In this document: positions 48,048 through 60,194 of the stretch, piece by piece
Layout of the letters: each line of letters opens with the position of its first letter
Numbering within the stretch: position 1 is the stretch's first letter
From: Ashinkailepas kermadecensis
Taxonomy: Eukaryota; Arthropoda; Thecostraca; Neolepadidae
NCBI GenBank assembly: GCA_034440615.1
Contig: JAOTOM010003852.1
Location: forward strand, 1-64,000
DNA length: 64,000 nt
Direction of reading: 5' to 3'
The notes under the pieces: generated by a model
The model's database searches: none
Seen by the model: only the letters and a program-made list of their open reading frames with translations
Told to the model about the DNA's origin: nothing
Translations under genes and position numbers: made by a program

Positions 48048-49389
48048 ACACGACCCACTTCCACGTGCGGACGGCGCTGTCGCCTCCAGCTTTCCACGGG
48101 CTGCCGCTGGCTCTGGAGCACATCACGGCGAGCGAGCAGAAATTACAGAGTGAACAGTGCGCCGGCTCGCCCGTGGAGGCCGCCGCCGGCAGAGCGGCCT
48201 ACACGGCTCATCAGGCGGCGAATTAGGCCAACGTGGAGATGCGACAAATTGGGCAACGCGCCAGGTTTCAAACGAGCCGACGATGCCACACACTGTACAT
48301 CACTGGAGATGCCGAGACAAAAAAACGTCGACCCTAATTCAGAATGTGAAGGGTACAAATTGGCATCACAAAATCAAACGCATGAGCGTGCGAAGTGATA
48401 ATTTAACATGGAGTTGTCCCAGATCACTGTGACCAATCAGGGGAGGTGGTGAATGAAATCGACCCGCGACGGACCTACCGCAAACGAATTGGAGGTGAAT
48501 TGGAGAGTATCGGGCGGGGTTGGGCGGCACAGATAATTAAATCACCAATATAGAATTTGTAGCGGCCGAAGACCTAACTGACAGCGCCAAAACGTCTTCT
48601 GATTTAACGGTGATGATCAACGTTTGTCGTCTCTCATACTGGTTGTCTCCCCGTGCATATATGTCTTTATCTTGGCTGTTGCTGGTCGCTTGTCCCAGTC
48701 GCGGCAGCTCGGCATGGGCCTGGTTTTCGCCCCGAGAACCGTCCGACTGAGAGAACGACGAACGGGCGAAAACGAATGGACCCCGGAACGGGCAAACGGT
48801 AAACGGAACGAGCAGGGAAGAATGAAGGCTCAGCTGGACCGGGTGCATTGGTGGGAAACGCACGTGCGGTCGCGTCACTTTCCGGGGCCGGAAAGTGTGA
48901 ATGGACGGGGCCGGGATGGGCTGGACGGGGCCGGGACGGACTCTGGACGGGGCCGAGCCGGACTTGATGACACTGGAAGGGGCCGGGATGGGCTGGACGG
49001 GGCCGGGACGGACTGGACTCCCCGGCTCTGCTGCGTCCCGTTGCACCTCGTACTGAGGGGCTTCCAGCGTTGTCTTGTGTCGTCTGCCCATTATACCCTG
49101 ACCGGTGCCAAAAGCGCTCTTCTCCCATTTGTCCGTCTCCGTGTCTGACCCGTCCGCTGCAGCACGAAACGCTGACGCTGCGTCTCCTCCGCACACAAAC
49201 ACCCCCGCCCTGGTCCCAGGCCCTCCGGCTGTTCTGCTGCCGGCTCCTCGAGTCGAGCCTCGGCCGTTCACCTTATGCTACGTACGCAAATAACGTCTAG
49301 CTTTCTGCCAGAGAAACGGCGCGAGTGAGCATTTTTGTACATGATGTGATTGACTGTCTGTGGGGTTCTCCAGTGCGTGGCGTACGGGA
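48048..49389. other. unassigned stretch with a GC-rich minisatellite
   Basis: 48895-49020 holds about six irregular GGACGGGGCCGGGATGGGCT units. No gene recognised; frames there are repeat artefacts. Confidence 0.5.
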
Positions 49390-49835
49390 CGAATTTTCTG
49401 ACCCCTTCCTCGGTCCAGAGCCTGAGGCTGTGCGAGCCTAGGCTCGTACAGGAAGCATTTTCTGACCCTTTCCTCGGTCCAGAGCCTGAGGATCCGTACG
49501 AGCCTAGGCTCGTACAGGAAGCATTTTCTGATCCTTTCCTCGGTCCACTGTTTCTGCACGAGCAGGCTCGGTAAGCATTTTCTGACCCTTTCCTCAGTCC
49601 AGAGCCTGAGGCTCTGACGAACCTGGCTCGTACCGGAAGCATTTTCTGACCCTTTCCTCGGTCCAGAACCTGAGCTTCTGTGCGAGCAGGCTCGAGAAGC
49701 ATTTTCTGACACTTTCCTCGGTCCAGAGCCTGAGCTTCTGCACGTGCAGGCTCGGGAAGCATTTTCGGACACTTTCCTCGGTCCAGAGCCTGAGGCTCTG
49801 ACGAACCTGGCTGGTACAGGAAGCATTTTCGTCCA
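49390..49835. repeat. about 60-75-bp minisatellite, 6-7 copies
   Basis: Units contain GGAAGCATTTTCTGACCCTT, TCCTCGGTCCAGAGCCTGAG and GAGCCTAGGCTCGTAC or ACGAACCTGGCTCG. The last block alternates between two subtypes. GAGCCTAGGCTC is itself palindromic. Confidence 0.93.
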
Positions 49836-49936
49836 TGCTTCGTCTTGACGTCCATCGGCGATTTCCCACCGTCTGATCATGCCGCCCTTCATTAAGTGAG
49901 GGTCGGGCGCGACTCGCTCCGGAAGTACTCCTGTCA

Positions 49937-50156
49937 CAGAGGCGGATCCAGGGAGGGGAGCACAGAGGGCACGGGTCCTCCCGTGGAAAGGCACTTGAAG
50001 GACTCCAAGGACACTCGAATGAACCCCCACATTTACATCTTCTCAGTGGAGTGCATCTTACATCTTGGAGTACATCTTACATCTTCTTACATCAGTAGCG
50101 TCCTTCAGACGAGTGCCTTTCCCGCACCCCGACCACAATTTCTGGATCCGCCTCTG
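49937..50156. mobile_element. hAT-type MITE family A
   Basis: 220 bp starting CAGAGGCGGATCCAGG and ending TTCTGGATCCGCCTCTG, an almost perfect inverted pair of about 15 bp. The flanks TCCTGTCA (49929-49936) and TCCTACCA (50157-50164) match at 6 of 8. The interior has short repeats of TACATCTTACATCTT. It shares left-end sequence GGAGGGGAGCAC with 36027. Non-coding. Confidence 0.82.
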
Positions 50157-50164
50157 TCCTACCA

Positions 50165-50811
50165 CGCTGGGCTTTACCAGCGGGGAAACCCAGCACCCAG
50201 CCAGTTGCCAGTTACAAGTTATAATTTTAACTGGTTTATAATTATAATTAAATTAATTTATAATTAAAATGTAAAGTTTAAATCAGTCAGTTACCTTCTA
50301 GGTGAGGCTTCAGGAATAACGTTTCTCGGAAAGATGAGTGTCGACAAATTTGGCCTACGCAGTCGTGACAACCACCTCGGATAGAGGAGCTAAATGAGCG
50401 CAATGGTGTGCCGTATGTTGGTGCTAACATATGCACACCTCATCTGACCTCATCGAGTGTGATGCTCAGCCGCTTGTTCAAGATAAGCTTCCACAGTACG
50501 CCGAGCTTCCCACACAATCGCCAGGTAAGTTTGTACTAGACTTCATCAGCGTTCGCGAGGGTAGAGTAGTCACTGCACTCCAATGGACAAGTTTCACGTA
50601 ATGGGTATTTTGTTGCAAAAAAACGTATGTAATATTTCATATACAAAACTGAAGTATTTTGCTCATCGGAGGTGCATTTTCTACTTTATTAAATGATTTC
50701 AGTTAAGTGTTGTCTTCGATTTAAAAACCTACTTGTAGTGATGACGTCAGATATGTCGAGCCTCGAAGCGGCCAGGCCGGAGACGCGCAGTGAAGTCTGG
50801 ATCGGATAGAT
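50165..50811. other. unassigned stretch with an AT-rich inverted patch
   Basis: 50215-50275 holds TTATAATT/AATTATAA words in both orientations, able to fold. No gene recognised. Confidence 0.45.
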
Positions 50812-51402
50812 CTACGCCAGGTTTTTCAACCGAATCACGTCATGGAGGACAAAGTGAGTGCTTGTGGCACTAAACTGAGTTTCATCCTTTCGAGCGCTTG
50901 CTGGCCGGACTGATGAACAGCCGCGTTTTGCTGCCTCGCTCTCCAACTCCTTGAAACCTCTATCTGCTAAAACTGCTGCACCGTTGCGCAGACAGTCCAG
51001 GTATTCTGAACTGCACACGATGTCCATGTCACTGACGCGCCCTGGTTTGCCATCCGATACAAGGTTGATCAGCCCGTCAGGGGTAGCAAAAATGAGATAT
51101 TTTACACTATTGCATTTTGTTTGGTACTCTGACCATGACGTGCTCTGCGCGACCGCGTGAGCCGGTTTTTCAATTTGGATCTCGAAGCAATCAACAATGC
51201 TTTCACAGGACGAACAATTTGCCATAAATGCATGAGGCAGATTATCACGGATCGGTTGCTGTTCTGGCGAAGCAACCAATTCGTTTAAACAGCTCCCAAG
51301 CACAGGCACGACAAGAGCTAGCAGCCTGGATACGCAACCAGTGCTCACACCGAACAGATCGGCGAGCAGATGACTCGGCATGTCTAATCTTATGCGCATC
51401 AT
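50812..51402 (-). pseudogene. PIF/Harbinger-type transposase (DDE_Tnp_4), damaged copy
   Basis: A 196-codon frame from ATG 51402 to a stop at 50812. It opens with the helix-turn-helix typical of this family (MRIRLDMPSHLLADLFGVS, then TGCVSRLL, residues 2-30). The DDE nuclease core follows: IVDCFEIQIEKP (first Asp, about residue 70), KYLIFATPDG, GRVSDMDIV (second Asp, about 122) and VLADRGFKELE (about 145). The C-terminal stretch usually holding HVERVIGRxK reads HFVLHDVIRLKN, so the third acidic residue is not conserved, and the protein stops early. Family members usually have 250-400 residues, so the N-terminal part is lost too. A frameshift seems to lie just upstream of the ATG, where LTAEYLVSGND continues in another frame. 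No terminal repeats were found. Confidence 0.82.
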
Positions 51403-51451
51403 TGCCAGACACTAAATATTCCGCTGTCAAGCCTGACCTCTTTTTACATAT

Positions 51452-51715
51452 TTAATCATATTGGCTAATAGACCAACGATAAAGAAGTACTCTGGAGGCA
51501 CACAGATATACCGAGATGGGTGCCTTTTGACAAGAGCCCGAACAACCTGCCGGGACATCTAAGTCACCCGACGGTCGGATGCCATTTAAGCTAAAACAGT
51601 CACGATTAATCCAACCTCGGCAGCGTCCTATACGTAAAATCAAATGGCCCGCAGTTTCGCTACCCTCGACATACGTGACGTCACAGATGTGTTGACCAAT
51701 CACAAAGCGAGGCAT
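51452..51715 (-). pseudogene. possible upstream piece of the transposase
   Basis: An 87-codon minus frame ending 50 bp before the transposase ATG, same strand. It begins MPRFVIGQHICDVTYVEG and has several cysteines (CRGW, DCFS, GCSGSC), but no recognised motif. Position and strand suggest a decayed upstream part or intron of the same element. This is inference only. Confidence 0.25.
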
Positions 51716-51720
51716 TCTGA

Positions 51721-53724
51721 AGCGATTTTAGGATTATTTACGCTCTTTAAGGACTTTTAAAAAATATATGCAGGCCACAATCGTCTTTAGAATTAAAAAT
51801 CAGTAGTGAAACTTGAAAAAAATACGGTTTGTCCCGACATGAAACTTGTCCATTCAAGTGGCATGGGGTACCCACTACCAAATGATTAATTTTGAATAAC
51901 AAAGGAATGTTTGTAAGGTGCCTGACTAGCTACTAACGCCCGATACAGTCACAGGGGATGTCATACCATAGTCACAAGAATTGCACGGTCCGTCAACAAA
52001 GACGACATTGCTGTGTGCTCTTACGAAGCAGATAAAGTGTGAACGTGAAAAAAAATGTACCAGTTTTCACCGACACGAAGTTAAAATAAGCATATTGTCA
52101 TCTGACTGCTTTCCTTTCTTTACCTCCAACAAAAAGGGGGAGGGAGTCCTATAAAGCCGAGAAGTGTGGGATGGAGGAGGACGTCATGTCGCACCAAAAG
52201 GGCTACACCCGTCCTGAAGGCTGCTCACCATGGACGGAGGATTAATGTTCCCCTGCCGAGGGTGTCGACGTCGTCTGCCCTAGCAGGGGAAGGCCGGCGC
52301 AATGCTGTGAGTGCGCTACTGTCAACAATACGTGCAGAAATTCCCCGACTGTCACTGGCGTCAAAGGGAACACCCAACACTACCGCCTACCTGGGCTTGC
52401 ATGTGTCACTGGCAGGTTCAGAATATTGCCAAGGAGGAAGGGAGGAGGTAGAAAGTGTCGGTGCCCCGTGGATTATAGTGCTCCGTCCCTCACCGAGAGT
52501 ACCCCGTCAAATTGTCCCCCTCCTCTGTTGGCGTAAGAAGTGAATGGTAGTTGGGTCTACATCAGGCAATAATTTGTTCAGAGGAGGAGGGCAGTAAGCT
52601 GAAGTGGTGGGCTCCCAAAATGTATCTGCTGAATTACAGATAGTATCGTACAATAACTAGTGTTCGTGCTGGTTTGGTGGTATCCAGACCGTTTGCAGTG
52701 CATATTTTAGGACCACTACAAATCACCTAAGGAGGATTAACCGTCTTAGCGTGATGCAAATTGCAATTCGCGTCAATATTAGGGGAGGCTTGGAGGTGTT
52801 CCGCGCCCTTCCTATCTGTGCCACAAATTGATTAATTCCGTTGATTGAAATGGCAATCGAAAGCTCAACAAGGTTCATAGACGGTTAATCATTTTGCTGA
52901 TCCAATGATCATTGATAACGTTAGAAGACTCATCAAGTGAACGCAACCTTGGACACCCACACAGTTATCCGGAAAGGAAGCATTACGGGACAGGAATGTG
53001 TCAAGAATATTCTGACATCGAAGTTTGATTCTGGAAATGGTCTACTTGAGCCGTTGTAGAGGTGTTCGGTTCCGGGCAAGAAAAGATCAAGTTCGAACAA
53101 AAGAGCAATTCATGATTATTTTTCGGTATGGAATATGATACGTGTCTGCAGTCTAAATAACGTCGGCTGGGGCTGAAAAGACAGACAATTGATCGTTGCA
53201 TCTGCTATAGAGCATTTTAGATTGGTACATCATCACACTAGTTTCACACCCATGTAAAAAGTAAATCAAAATGAACGTACAGCAGCTGAAATGGCCTTGT
53301 TTATTTGGACCAAGTACGATATAAAATGCAGACCTAATTAAGCTAGCGGAAAACATCACCACCGACGGCGGAAGACAGCTACAATAAACTCTTCACTACC
53401 TCCGAAATGCATGCGTTTCATCGGAAAACAACGTCAGATATAACGCATAGGTGAACATTCAATGAACGGTAGGGCCGAAGACTTCAATGGGGCGAGTAGG
53501 GCACCCGGGGGCCTCTCCGTCGACTGAGGAGCCCTCGCCGTATCTTCAGCGGCCCTCGTCCCTGGCCTTTTTTCGTCAGCCCAGAGGCTCTTCCAGCGAT
53601 CCGGAGCTCCCTCGGTCGGCTGAGAGGCCCTTCACGTTGACCCAGCCCGGGGCCCTCAACTTCTGCCCGCGGGCACACACCGTCGACACGGGACCCTCTT
53701 CATCGACCAGGGAACCCTCTCCAT
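51721..53724. other. unassigned stretch
   Basis: A 125-codon plus frame (52166-52543) and smaller frames carry no recognisable domain. The GC-rich part from about 53490 grades into the next array. Confidence 0.4.
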
Positions 53725-53865
53725 CAGCCCAGGACATCTTTCGTCGGCCCAGTGGCCTTTCACGTCGGCACAGGGGCTTTTCACGTCGGCTCAAGGGTCC
53801 TTCACGTCGGCACAGGGCCTTACACGTCGGCTCAAGGGTCCTTCACGTCGGCCCGGGCCTTCACC
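53725..53865. repeat. degenerate 20-25-bp minisatellite
   Basis: Repeats of TTCACGTCGGCACAGGG and CACGTCGGCTCAAGGGTCC, about six copies. Confidence 0.85.
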
Positions 53866-56029
53866 GGTCGCCCGGAACGCCCAATTACTTGTGCTGCATC
53901 ACGGCCTTTGTAAGACAGCCAAACACCAACATGTTTCTAGTTAAAGGGTGGTTGATCAATGAAATAGTCTGTCTGGTAATGTAGTTGAGGGTATCCCATG
54001 GAATGTACCTGAAAATAACGTGGATAAATCCATTAGACACAAATATCGTATGTTTAATTTTAAGTTGTAAACAGGAATATTGTAAACATAATTATAAGAA
54101 TCGTATTTATAAATCTAAGTTGTAAAGCAGGAGGTTAGGCATTCGGATGGATGGGATGGGATTGATGCTAGGTGTCTAAATAATACTTACAAAAGTGAAG
54201 TATGCTAGTAGCAGGCATACTTGGCGGCGGATTCACAACAAGCCTTCGATCATGTGATGCTGAAGAGACTGGCCATGCTAGTACAACATAGTGGTTTAGA
54301 ACTCATTTGCTTCCTAAAACTCAGTTTCTTTAGAACTCAAAAGATACACCGAGGGGCTTTGTCGACCTTTTTCTCTTCTTATCGTATCATCTCTTTATAG
54401 ATTAACCCAGATGGTCTCCTGTGGTTATTATGAATGCAAGCAACTTTGCGACTATATATTGGAAAAAAAAGTGTACTTAGTGGCTCGCTTTGGTCTTTTT
54501 TGGACTCACGAGGGTGGGGAGGGGTGATCTCACGCCTCCCGGTATCAACATGACTGGCAATGTTTGCAATTTTGGGTGAGCTGACTGGGCGATGTTTCGC
54601 AGAAGAATGACTGCATGGTTTCTCAAAAGTTGCAAAGCAGCTGCATGCTTTCTCGTGACAATCGTGGCGCAACACTTCTGCAAAGAGGAACTCCCACGCC
54701 CAAGTGAGACAAACTGCAAATGATTCGTGCGTCACGCTGGAAAAGAGCCCGACCAGATCTAAGAGCCCGGTCACCCTTGTCAAGAAGTGACTCGGAAGTA
54801 AGTGTGACCTGAATTTTACATCACTCGTCACTAGCAGTATTAATGAGTCCCGAGTGCAACAGTCGTATGCCATTCACCCGATAGCGACGCCCTGTGTTGT
54901 GTCTCATCGATGACGTCGCGATAGTGTTGCGCGTGATACGAAAGTTATCACTGCCATTCACTAGCAGATTCAGACGGGCAACTTGGCCATAACCCCGCCA
55001 TCCACCCTGCCTTGGAGGGGGGGGGGGGGGGAGACAGTCATTCCCGCCCGACCCCTTCCTTTTGGGGCAGGATAAATATCCTCACTGAACACAGTTAACT
55101 GAACACTGAACAGAACACTGAACACAGTTGAACTCTTTGCCCTGCAAAATGCAATTAAATATTTTCTACCTAAGCGACCAAGGAGCGACCAACTTTCTTC
55201 CCCAATTCCAATGCGGCCACCTTTTTGTCCCCAAACATGCCGCCAGGATTTAGCATTTGCCATTATTGCCGCCGAAAAAGCATGTGTCCTCGGAATTCAT
55301 ACACACCGATTACACACGAATTTTGGACTACGCTCTACCGCAAGCACCACACAACAGCTGATTCTTCCGCCAAGGTCACGACCCCGTTGGCTGCCTCCAG
55401 GCACGCCGCTGCATAGATCCGCCACGTTAACACGGTGTGGAACTCGGCCGAGACTGCCGCGACTGGTTTCACCGTGGCTATTCCGCTTCCAATGTCGCCC
55501 CACCTGTCGAGCCGGGCCCGGTGCGCACTGGGTCAGTGGCGCCAGCTGTGCACATCGCGGCCAATCCCCGGTCCACCGGTACAGTCTCCAATCGGCCGTA
55601 CAGTCGCGACCGGCGCACCCGGCGGCCGGCTGGCCGACTCGTTCTGGAAGAGGTGTTCGCACAGAGCGACCGGCGGTGGCAGGGTGTGAAGACGGGAGTA
55701 GCCGACGCGCCGAGGGGTGGGGGTTGGGACACGACACAAATTGAAGAGTATGTGTAGGTCCAAGGGCGAAGGGAGCGGACCGGGTATATGTGGATGATAT
55801 ATTTGGATGGGTATACATCGATGGGTATAAGGATGGATATGGAATGGTGGGAGTAAATCAAGGCCATCTTTATTTTGTTTTAAATAAACGGCTGTGAGGG
55901 AGGTACATGAAGTTCATTTTAAGGTTAGAAAATGGAGACTGAATCAAGATTTTGGTAATTCTTGGTACGCCGCGCAAGAAACAGCAATATTTTGAGCAGG
56001 GATTGAGATGTATTATAAGCTGTTTACCG
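53866..56029. other. unassigned stretch
   Basis: A G-run lies at 55018-55031, and GAACACTGAACA repeats at 55085-55125. The CpG-rich part 55380-55700 is open in many frames but shows no domain. AADSQQAFDHVMLKRLAML (about 54225-54280, plus) faintly resembles a LINE reverse-transcriptase motif but is too short to call. Confidence 0.4.
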
Positions 56030-56386
56030 TCCGGAGGGTCGCCACTTCGAAAGTACTTGGAGGGACACCTTTGCTCCGAGGGGCGTCTTTGGCTACAGAA
56101 AATCGATGGGTGGGTGCACTCGAGAGCCTTCCGGATGAGCGCCTATTCCTCTCGGAGGGGCGTCTCTGGGTGAAGAATTCGAGGGGTGCACTCGGGCCTT
56201 CCCGGAGGGGCGCCTTTCCTTCAAAGTGGGCGCTTTTCCTCTCAGAGGGGCGACTCTGGCTGACAAATTCGAGGGAGGTACACTCACGCCTTCCCAGAGG
56301 GGCGCTTTTCCCTGCCGGATGGGCGCCACCTTTTCATGGGGGAGGGGCGCATGTCTCCAGTGCCCCTTTGTATCCGCCCGTGCGAG
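56030..56386. repeat. R3 tandem array, probable MITE A tail
   Basis: About four units of 65-80 bp with GAGGGGCGTCTCTGGGTGAA, TTCGAGGGGTGCACTCG and CTTCCCGGAGGGGCGCC. It ends with CCCCTTTGTATCCGCCCGTG, close to the right end of MITE family A (36390 and 50156). The left terminal repeat is missing, so it is a truncated or expanded relative. Confidence 0.72.
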
Positions 56387-56895
56387 CAAACGATGAGCTC
56401 GGATATCTTCCTAGGCATACAATTTCCATGGCCGCGTCTAGGAAAGCGTAGCCGATTAGAGGGTGTATATGAACCCTTATGATAATTATGGGGCGTCAAA
56501 ACTATCTTTTCGCCCCCTATCTCGGACAATCATTATTTGCTGATATTATAAACGAGGAGTCCATCTAAACTTGCCAAGATATAAGCCACTGTATGAGCAA
56601 CACGTTGGCTGTTTATTGTGATTGCCAGAGGGATTGATGCCGGAATTGGGTGTCGATCAATTTGTAATGCAATACTTTTTAAAGTTAAGGACTGGCCGAG
56701 ATATTGTAAGCATGCTTAAAAACAGATACAAATTCATAACAATATTAATAACATAATAAATATAACTAGCAAAAACCACCAAACATCATCTTGCCCCTTC
56801 TCTTCAAGTCACATATGAATACGCCGTTCAGATGTGACTTGGATAACTCCTGTGGAGGGAAGGTAACTAGGCACCGATAGCTCTAAGAGCTATGT
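56387..56895. other. unassigned AT-rich stretch
   Basis: No gene or repeat recognised. Confidence 0.45.
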
Positions 56896-57180
56896 TTGAC
56901 GCCTATCGTCCTGCACTTCGTGTCTGACGTTCATGCCCCAGGTCCCGTGGCACGCGTCCCATGTCCATGTCTCAGATCCTATGTCACTTGTCTATCTAAT
57001 ATCCATGTCCCAGATCCCGTGGCATTCGCCCCACGTCCATACCCCAGATCCCGTAATACGTGTCCCATAAAAATTCCCCAGATCGCATGGCACGTGCCTC
57101 ATGTCCATGTCCCAGATGCCATGACAAGTGTCACATGTCCATGTCGCAGATTCTCTGTCACGTACCTCGTGTCTTTGTCC
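56896..57180. repeat. degenerate 35-45-bp minisatellite
   Basis: Units of CCATGTCCCAGATCCCGTGG and CACGTGTCCCATGTC, about seven diverged copies. Confidence 0.8.
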
Positions 57181-57289
57181 CGCCTCGCACTACTGATATT
57201 CTATATATCAGCGATCCTGCGTCTCTATCGTTTATCTGATCCTTGGGTTCAGCATACCGTATCTCATTCCTATCACTGACGTAACCGCA

Positions 57290-57790
57290 TCACGTGCCTC
57301 ACGACCAGTGTTGTGTATCCTGTGCTCCGTGTCTCGTTTTCCTCATCCCGTATCCTGCATCCCATACTTTGAGTCATGCACTCCGCATCATGTATCGTGC
57401 ACCCCGCATCCCACCTCCTGAATCCTGTAGTCTGTAGTTCGTATCCCGTATCTTGCATACTGCGCCATATATCCTCCATCATGTATCCTACAGATCGTAT
57501 CACTGCGCCTCGCGTCCTGTGCCACGTCTCCCGTATCTTGTATCCTGTATCCTACAGCCTGTATCCTACAGCCTGTATCCTACAGCCTGTATCCTACAGC
57601 CTGTATCCTACAGCCTGTATCCTACAGCCTGTATCCTACTGTCTGTATCCTACAGCCTGTATCCCATATCCTGTATCTCACACCTGTACCACGCATCCCG
57701 TATCCCGTAATCTGCATCTCGTATCCTGTATCATGCAGCCTGTATCATGCAGCCTGCATCACGCATCCCGCATCCCGCAACCCTATCCGG
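57290..57790. repeat. TGTATCC-type repeats with a pure 14-bp core
   Basis: A perfect array of CTGTATCCTACAGC (14 bp) at about 57538-57668, flanked by diverged CCCGTATCCTGCATC-like units back to 57310 and forward to 57790. Three units give a 14-residue repeating frame, which is an artefact. Confidence 0.93.
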
Positions 57791-58649
57791 TGTCCTGTCT
57801 GCCGTTCGACATGCGCCAAGTCGCCTTTCGATCCACCATAGACTCGCGGCCGGCGCGGCGGCCAGCCCGCTAGTTGCCGCGGTCTATCGGTCATCAGAAC
57901 TGTGCTCCAGCACCAGTGCGGCGTGCTCTATCGCCGGTCCGCGGGCCGTGCGGCGGCCGGTCGTGCCCGCCGACCGGACGCACATCGGCTTCTTTCAATT
58001 ACGTTCATTATTATTTGTTGTCGTCCGGGTGGAGGCGTGCACCGGAGCGGCGGGCGTGCTCGAGTGCCGCCGCGTCGCCGCGCTCCCGATCGGCGAGCAC
58101 GCGATCCGGCTCGCATGGCGAATACCGGAGCCGCGCCTCGACCGGTTGGTAATGATGTGTTGCATTTACGGTACGGCAGCGCGCGCCAACAGTCGGTCTT
58201 GGTGTCAGGTGGACCATCGAGCCCCGAGCTGGTCGGACAGTCGGTCTCAGTGTCAGGTGGACCACCGAGCCCCGAACTGGTCGGACGGCCAGTCAAGGTG
58301 GCGCGCAGCCGGCTTGTGGGTCAATTGGCGCCGTCGCAGCGAGCACTAATCATCATCTGTATGTGAAACATTCATAGAATCCAAGGTTCATTTCCTTCGA
58401 GGATCACGACGTCAAAAGTTCACGACAACCAAAGATTATGACGTCCAAAAAGCGAAATGAAGTATTGTCGCACAAGATGGAACGCTCAACAAGCACTGTC
58501 TTGCAGGCCACGTGGCCCAGCGAAACATCTCCATCCAGGGCGAGCCATTCGAACGGCTCTGCTTCGAACAGCGTCTGGCCCAAAAGCACACCGACGCAAC
58601 AGCACGCTGCTGTTTCTGCTGTTTCACCCAAAAAATAGGACAATGCCCC

Positions 58650-58650
<1 letters not shown>
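57791..58650. other. unassigned CpG-rich stretch
   Basis: Many frames are open in the CpG-rich part (57830-58330). GTCAGGTGGACCATCGAGCC is repeated at 58204 and 58252. A minus frame at about 58404-58640 looks mildly protein-like but starts in a microsatellite and has no motif. Confidence 0.35.
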
Positions 58651-58718
<68 letters not shown>

Positions 58719-58725
58719 CCCTCTG
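58651..58725. repeat. (CT)n microsatellite
   Basis: About 28 CT dinucleotides with two interruptions at the end. Confidence 0.97.
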
Positions 58726-58829
58726 TCTATCAAGCTATGACCGCAACGAGCGTAGACCTACTAGACACTGTCATACCGGTCTTGTCTCAACGGGCTCGGC
58801 GGGCAAGACCCGGCAGGCTTCAGCACTGA

Positions 58830-59050
58830 CAAAGGCACTGAAGCTGACAATAATACTGACACTGATATTGACACTGACACTGACACTGATGCTGACACTG
58901 TCAGATCAGTAGATTGGTGCTGGCTGTCCCACCAGACCAGGGGGTCGATTTTCCCTGTACCACCAGACCAGGGGGTCGGTGTTCTCTGTCCCACCAGACC
59001 AGAGGGTCGGCATCCGCCGTCCCACCAGACCAGTGGACCAGCATTCGCCG
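58830..59050. repeat. ACTGAC array and 33-36-bp minisatellite
   Basis: 58845-58905 holds GACACTGACACTGA-type hexamer units. 58915-59050 holds about four units of CCCACCAGACCAGGGGGTCG with ATTCGCCGT/TTCTCTGT variants. Confidence 0.88.
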
Positions 59051-59950
59051 TCCCACCGGACATCGGCACACCAGGCACGAGCGCACATTCCTCCGCGTGC
59101 TTGCGTCGTGGCGGGGCCCTCGGGGCGCGGAGAAACCACCGGCTGTGACCCACATGGGGCGTGCCGGCCGGTCTGAGTGCCGATGGCCCATGGTCCGGTC
59201 CGGCGGTGGTGGTCGGCGCGCGCGACACGCCGGAGTGGCCGCCCTGAGACCCGAGGACCGGTCACGCTGGTCGGGCACGGCAGACGTGATGCCAACTTCG
59301 GCGCGTGTTTCGGTGCCCGGTGTGTCAGCGGTCCTGGGAGACGGTGGTGGCGGTGTGGCCGGCGGCGATGTTGATTTCGGGCAGCTCTCGGAGCTCGCGG
59401 AAATGCACAACGGTGATGACGTCATGGCGGACGGTGACGCCGATATTTCGTCTGAAGTCGGGCGAATGCTGGTGTCGCTGTCGCCTTCACTGTTGACCAA
59501 AATGCATTCACATCCGTATTTAATACGCATTTAGTTCGTTCGTATTACAGTTCGTATATAGTTCGTTATAGTTCGCATTGCATTCGTATTCGTATTCGGA
59601 CGCATCGGACTGGCCTTGCCTGCGACGGCGACGATGAGAATGGCCAGACGACAAGCAAACGATGTGTGGGTACGCTCCAGCAGGCGCCAATGGCCAGGCA
59701 CAAAACAGTGGGAAGTCGGCTGGCCCCGACCGAGCATCAGCCAACCACTGCAGCACAAACTGGCATCACCAACGAAGCACACGCTGGCATCACTAGCGAC
59801 CAGCTCTGGCGACTGTGTCGGCCACACGACGATTTTCACTGATAGGCGACGTCCGCAGAAGGACTTAGTGACGTCATTTAACACGGCCGATGTGGGGAAC
59901 AAGAGCAGAGAGTGGCCGCTTCGGACGCGGCTGGTGCAGATCCTGGTGTG
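59051..59950. other. unassigned CpG-rich stretch
   Basis: TTCGTATT-like repeats occur at 59535-59600. The CpG-rich part (59060-59400) is open in several frames without a domain. Confidence 0.4.
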
Positions 59951-59951
59951 T

Positions 59952-60194
59952 GTTCGTGTAATGGGTTGTTTGCGACGCACTGCATGCACGATCACTGCCG
60001 ACGGCGCCGCCCACACTGCCTCGCCGGCGGGCCGCGGGATTGGGAAACGTCCCGATTGGTGCGTCTGTTGGTGTCTGTTGGTGTCTGTTGGTGTCTGTTG
60101 GTGTCTCGATTGGTGCGATTGGTGCGAGTGTTGAACACGGGGCCCTTTGGTACCCAGAGCTCAACACCTTAACCGCTCGGCCACCCCCGCCCCG
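59952..60194 (-). mobile_element. tRNA-derived SINE (family 2) with internal expansion
   Basis: On the minus strand the head is GGTGGCCGAGCGGTTAAGG, a tRNA-Ser/Leu-like D-arm and A box. Next comes a B-box-like GTGTTCAACACTCGCACC, then GACGTTTCCCAATCCCGCGG, GTGTGGGCGGCGCC and GTGCGTCGCAAACAACCCA. The same blocks occur in order at 62933-63100. A short GTGTCTGTTG array (60061-60108, plus strand) has expanded between head and body. Confidence 0.82.

Noticed and set aside
54225..54300. Reverse-transcriptase-like words (QQAFDHVMLKRL)
   Set aside because: One weak motif only, with no neighbouring LINE domain in any frame.
58404..58733. 109-codon minus frame
   Set aside because: Its start lies in a GA/CT microsatellite, and the rest has no motif and overlaps an opposing frame of similar quality.
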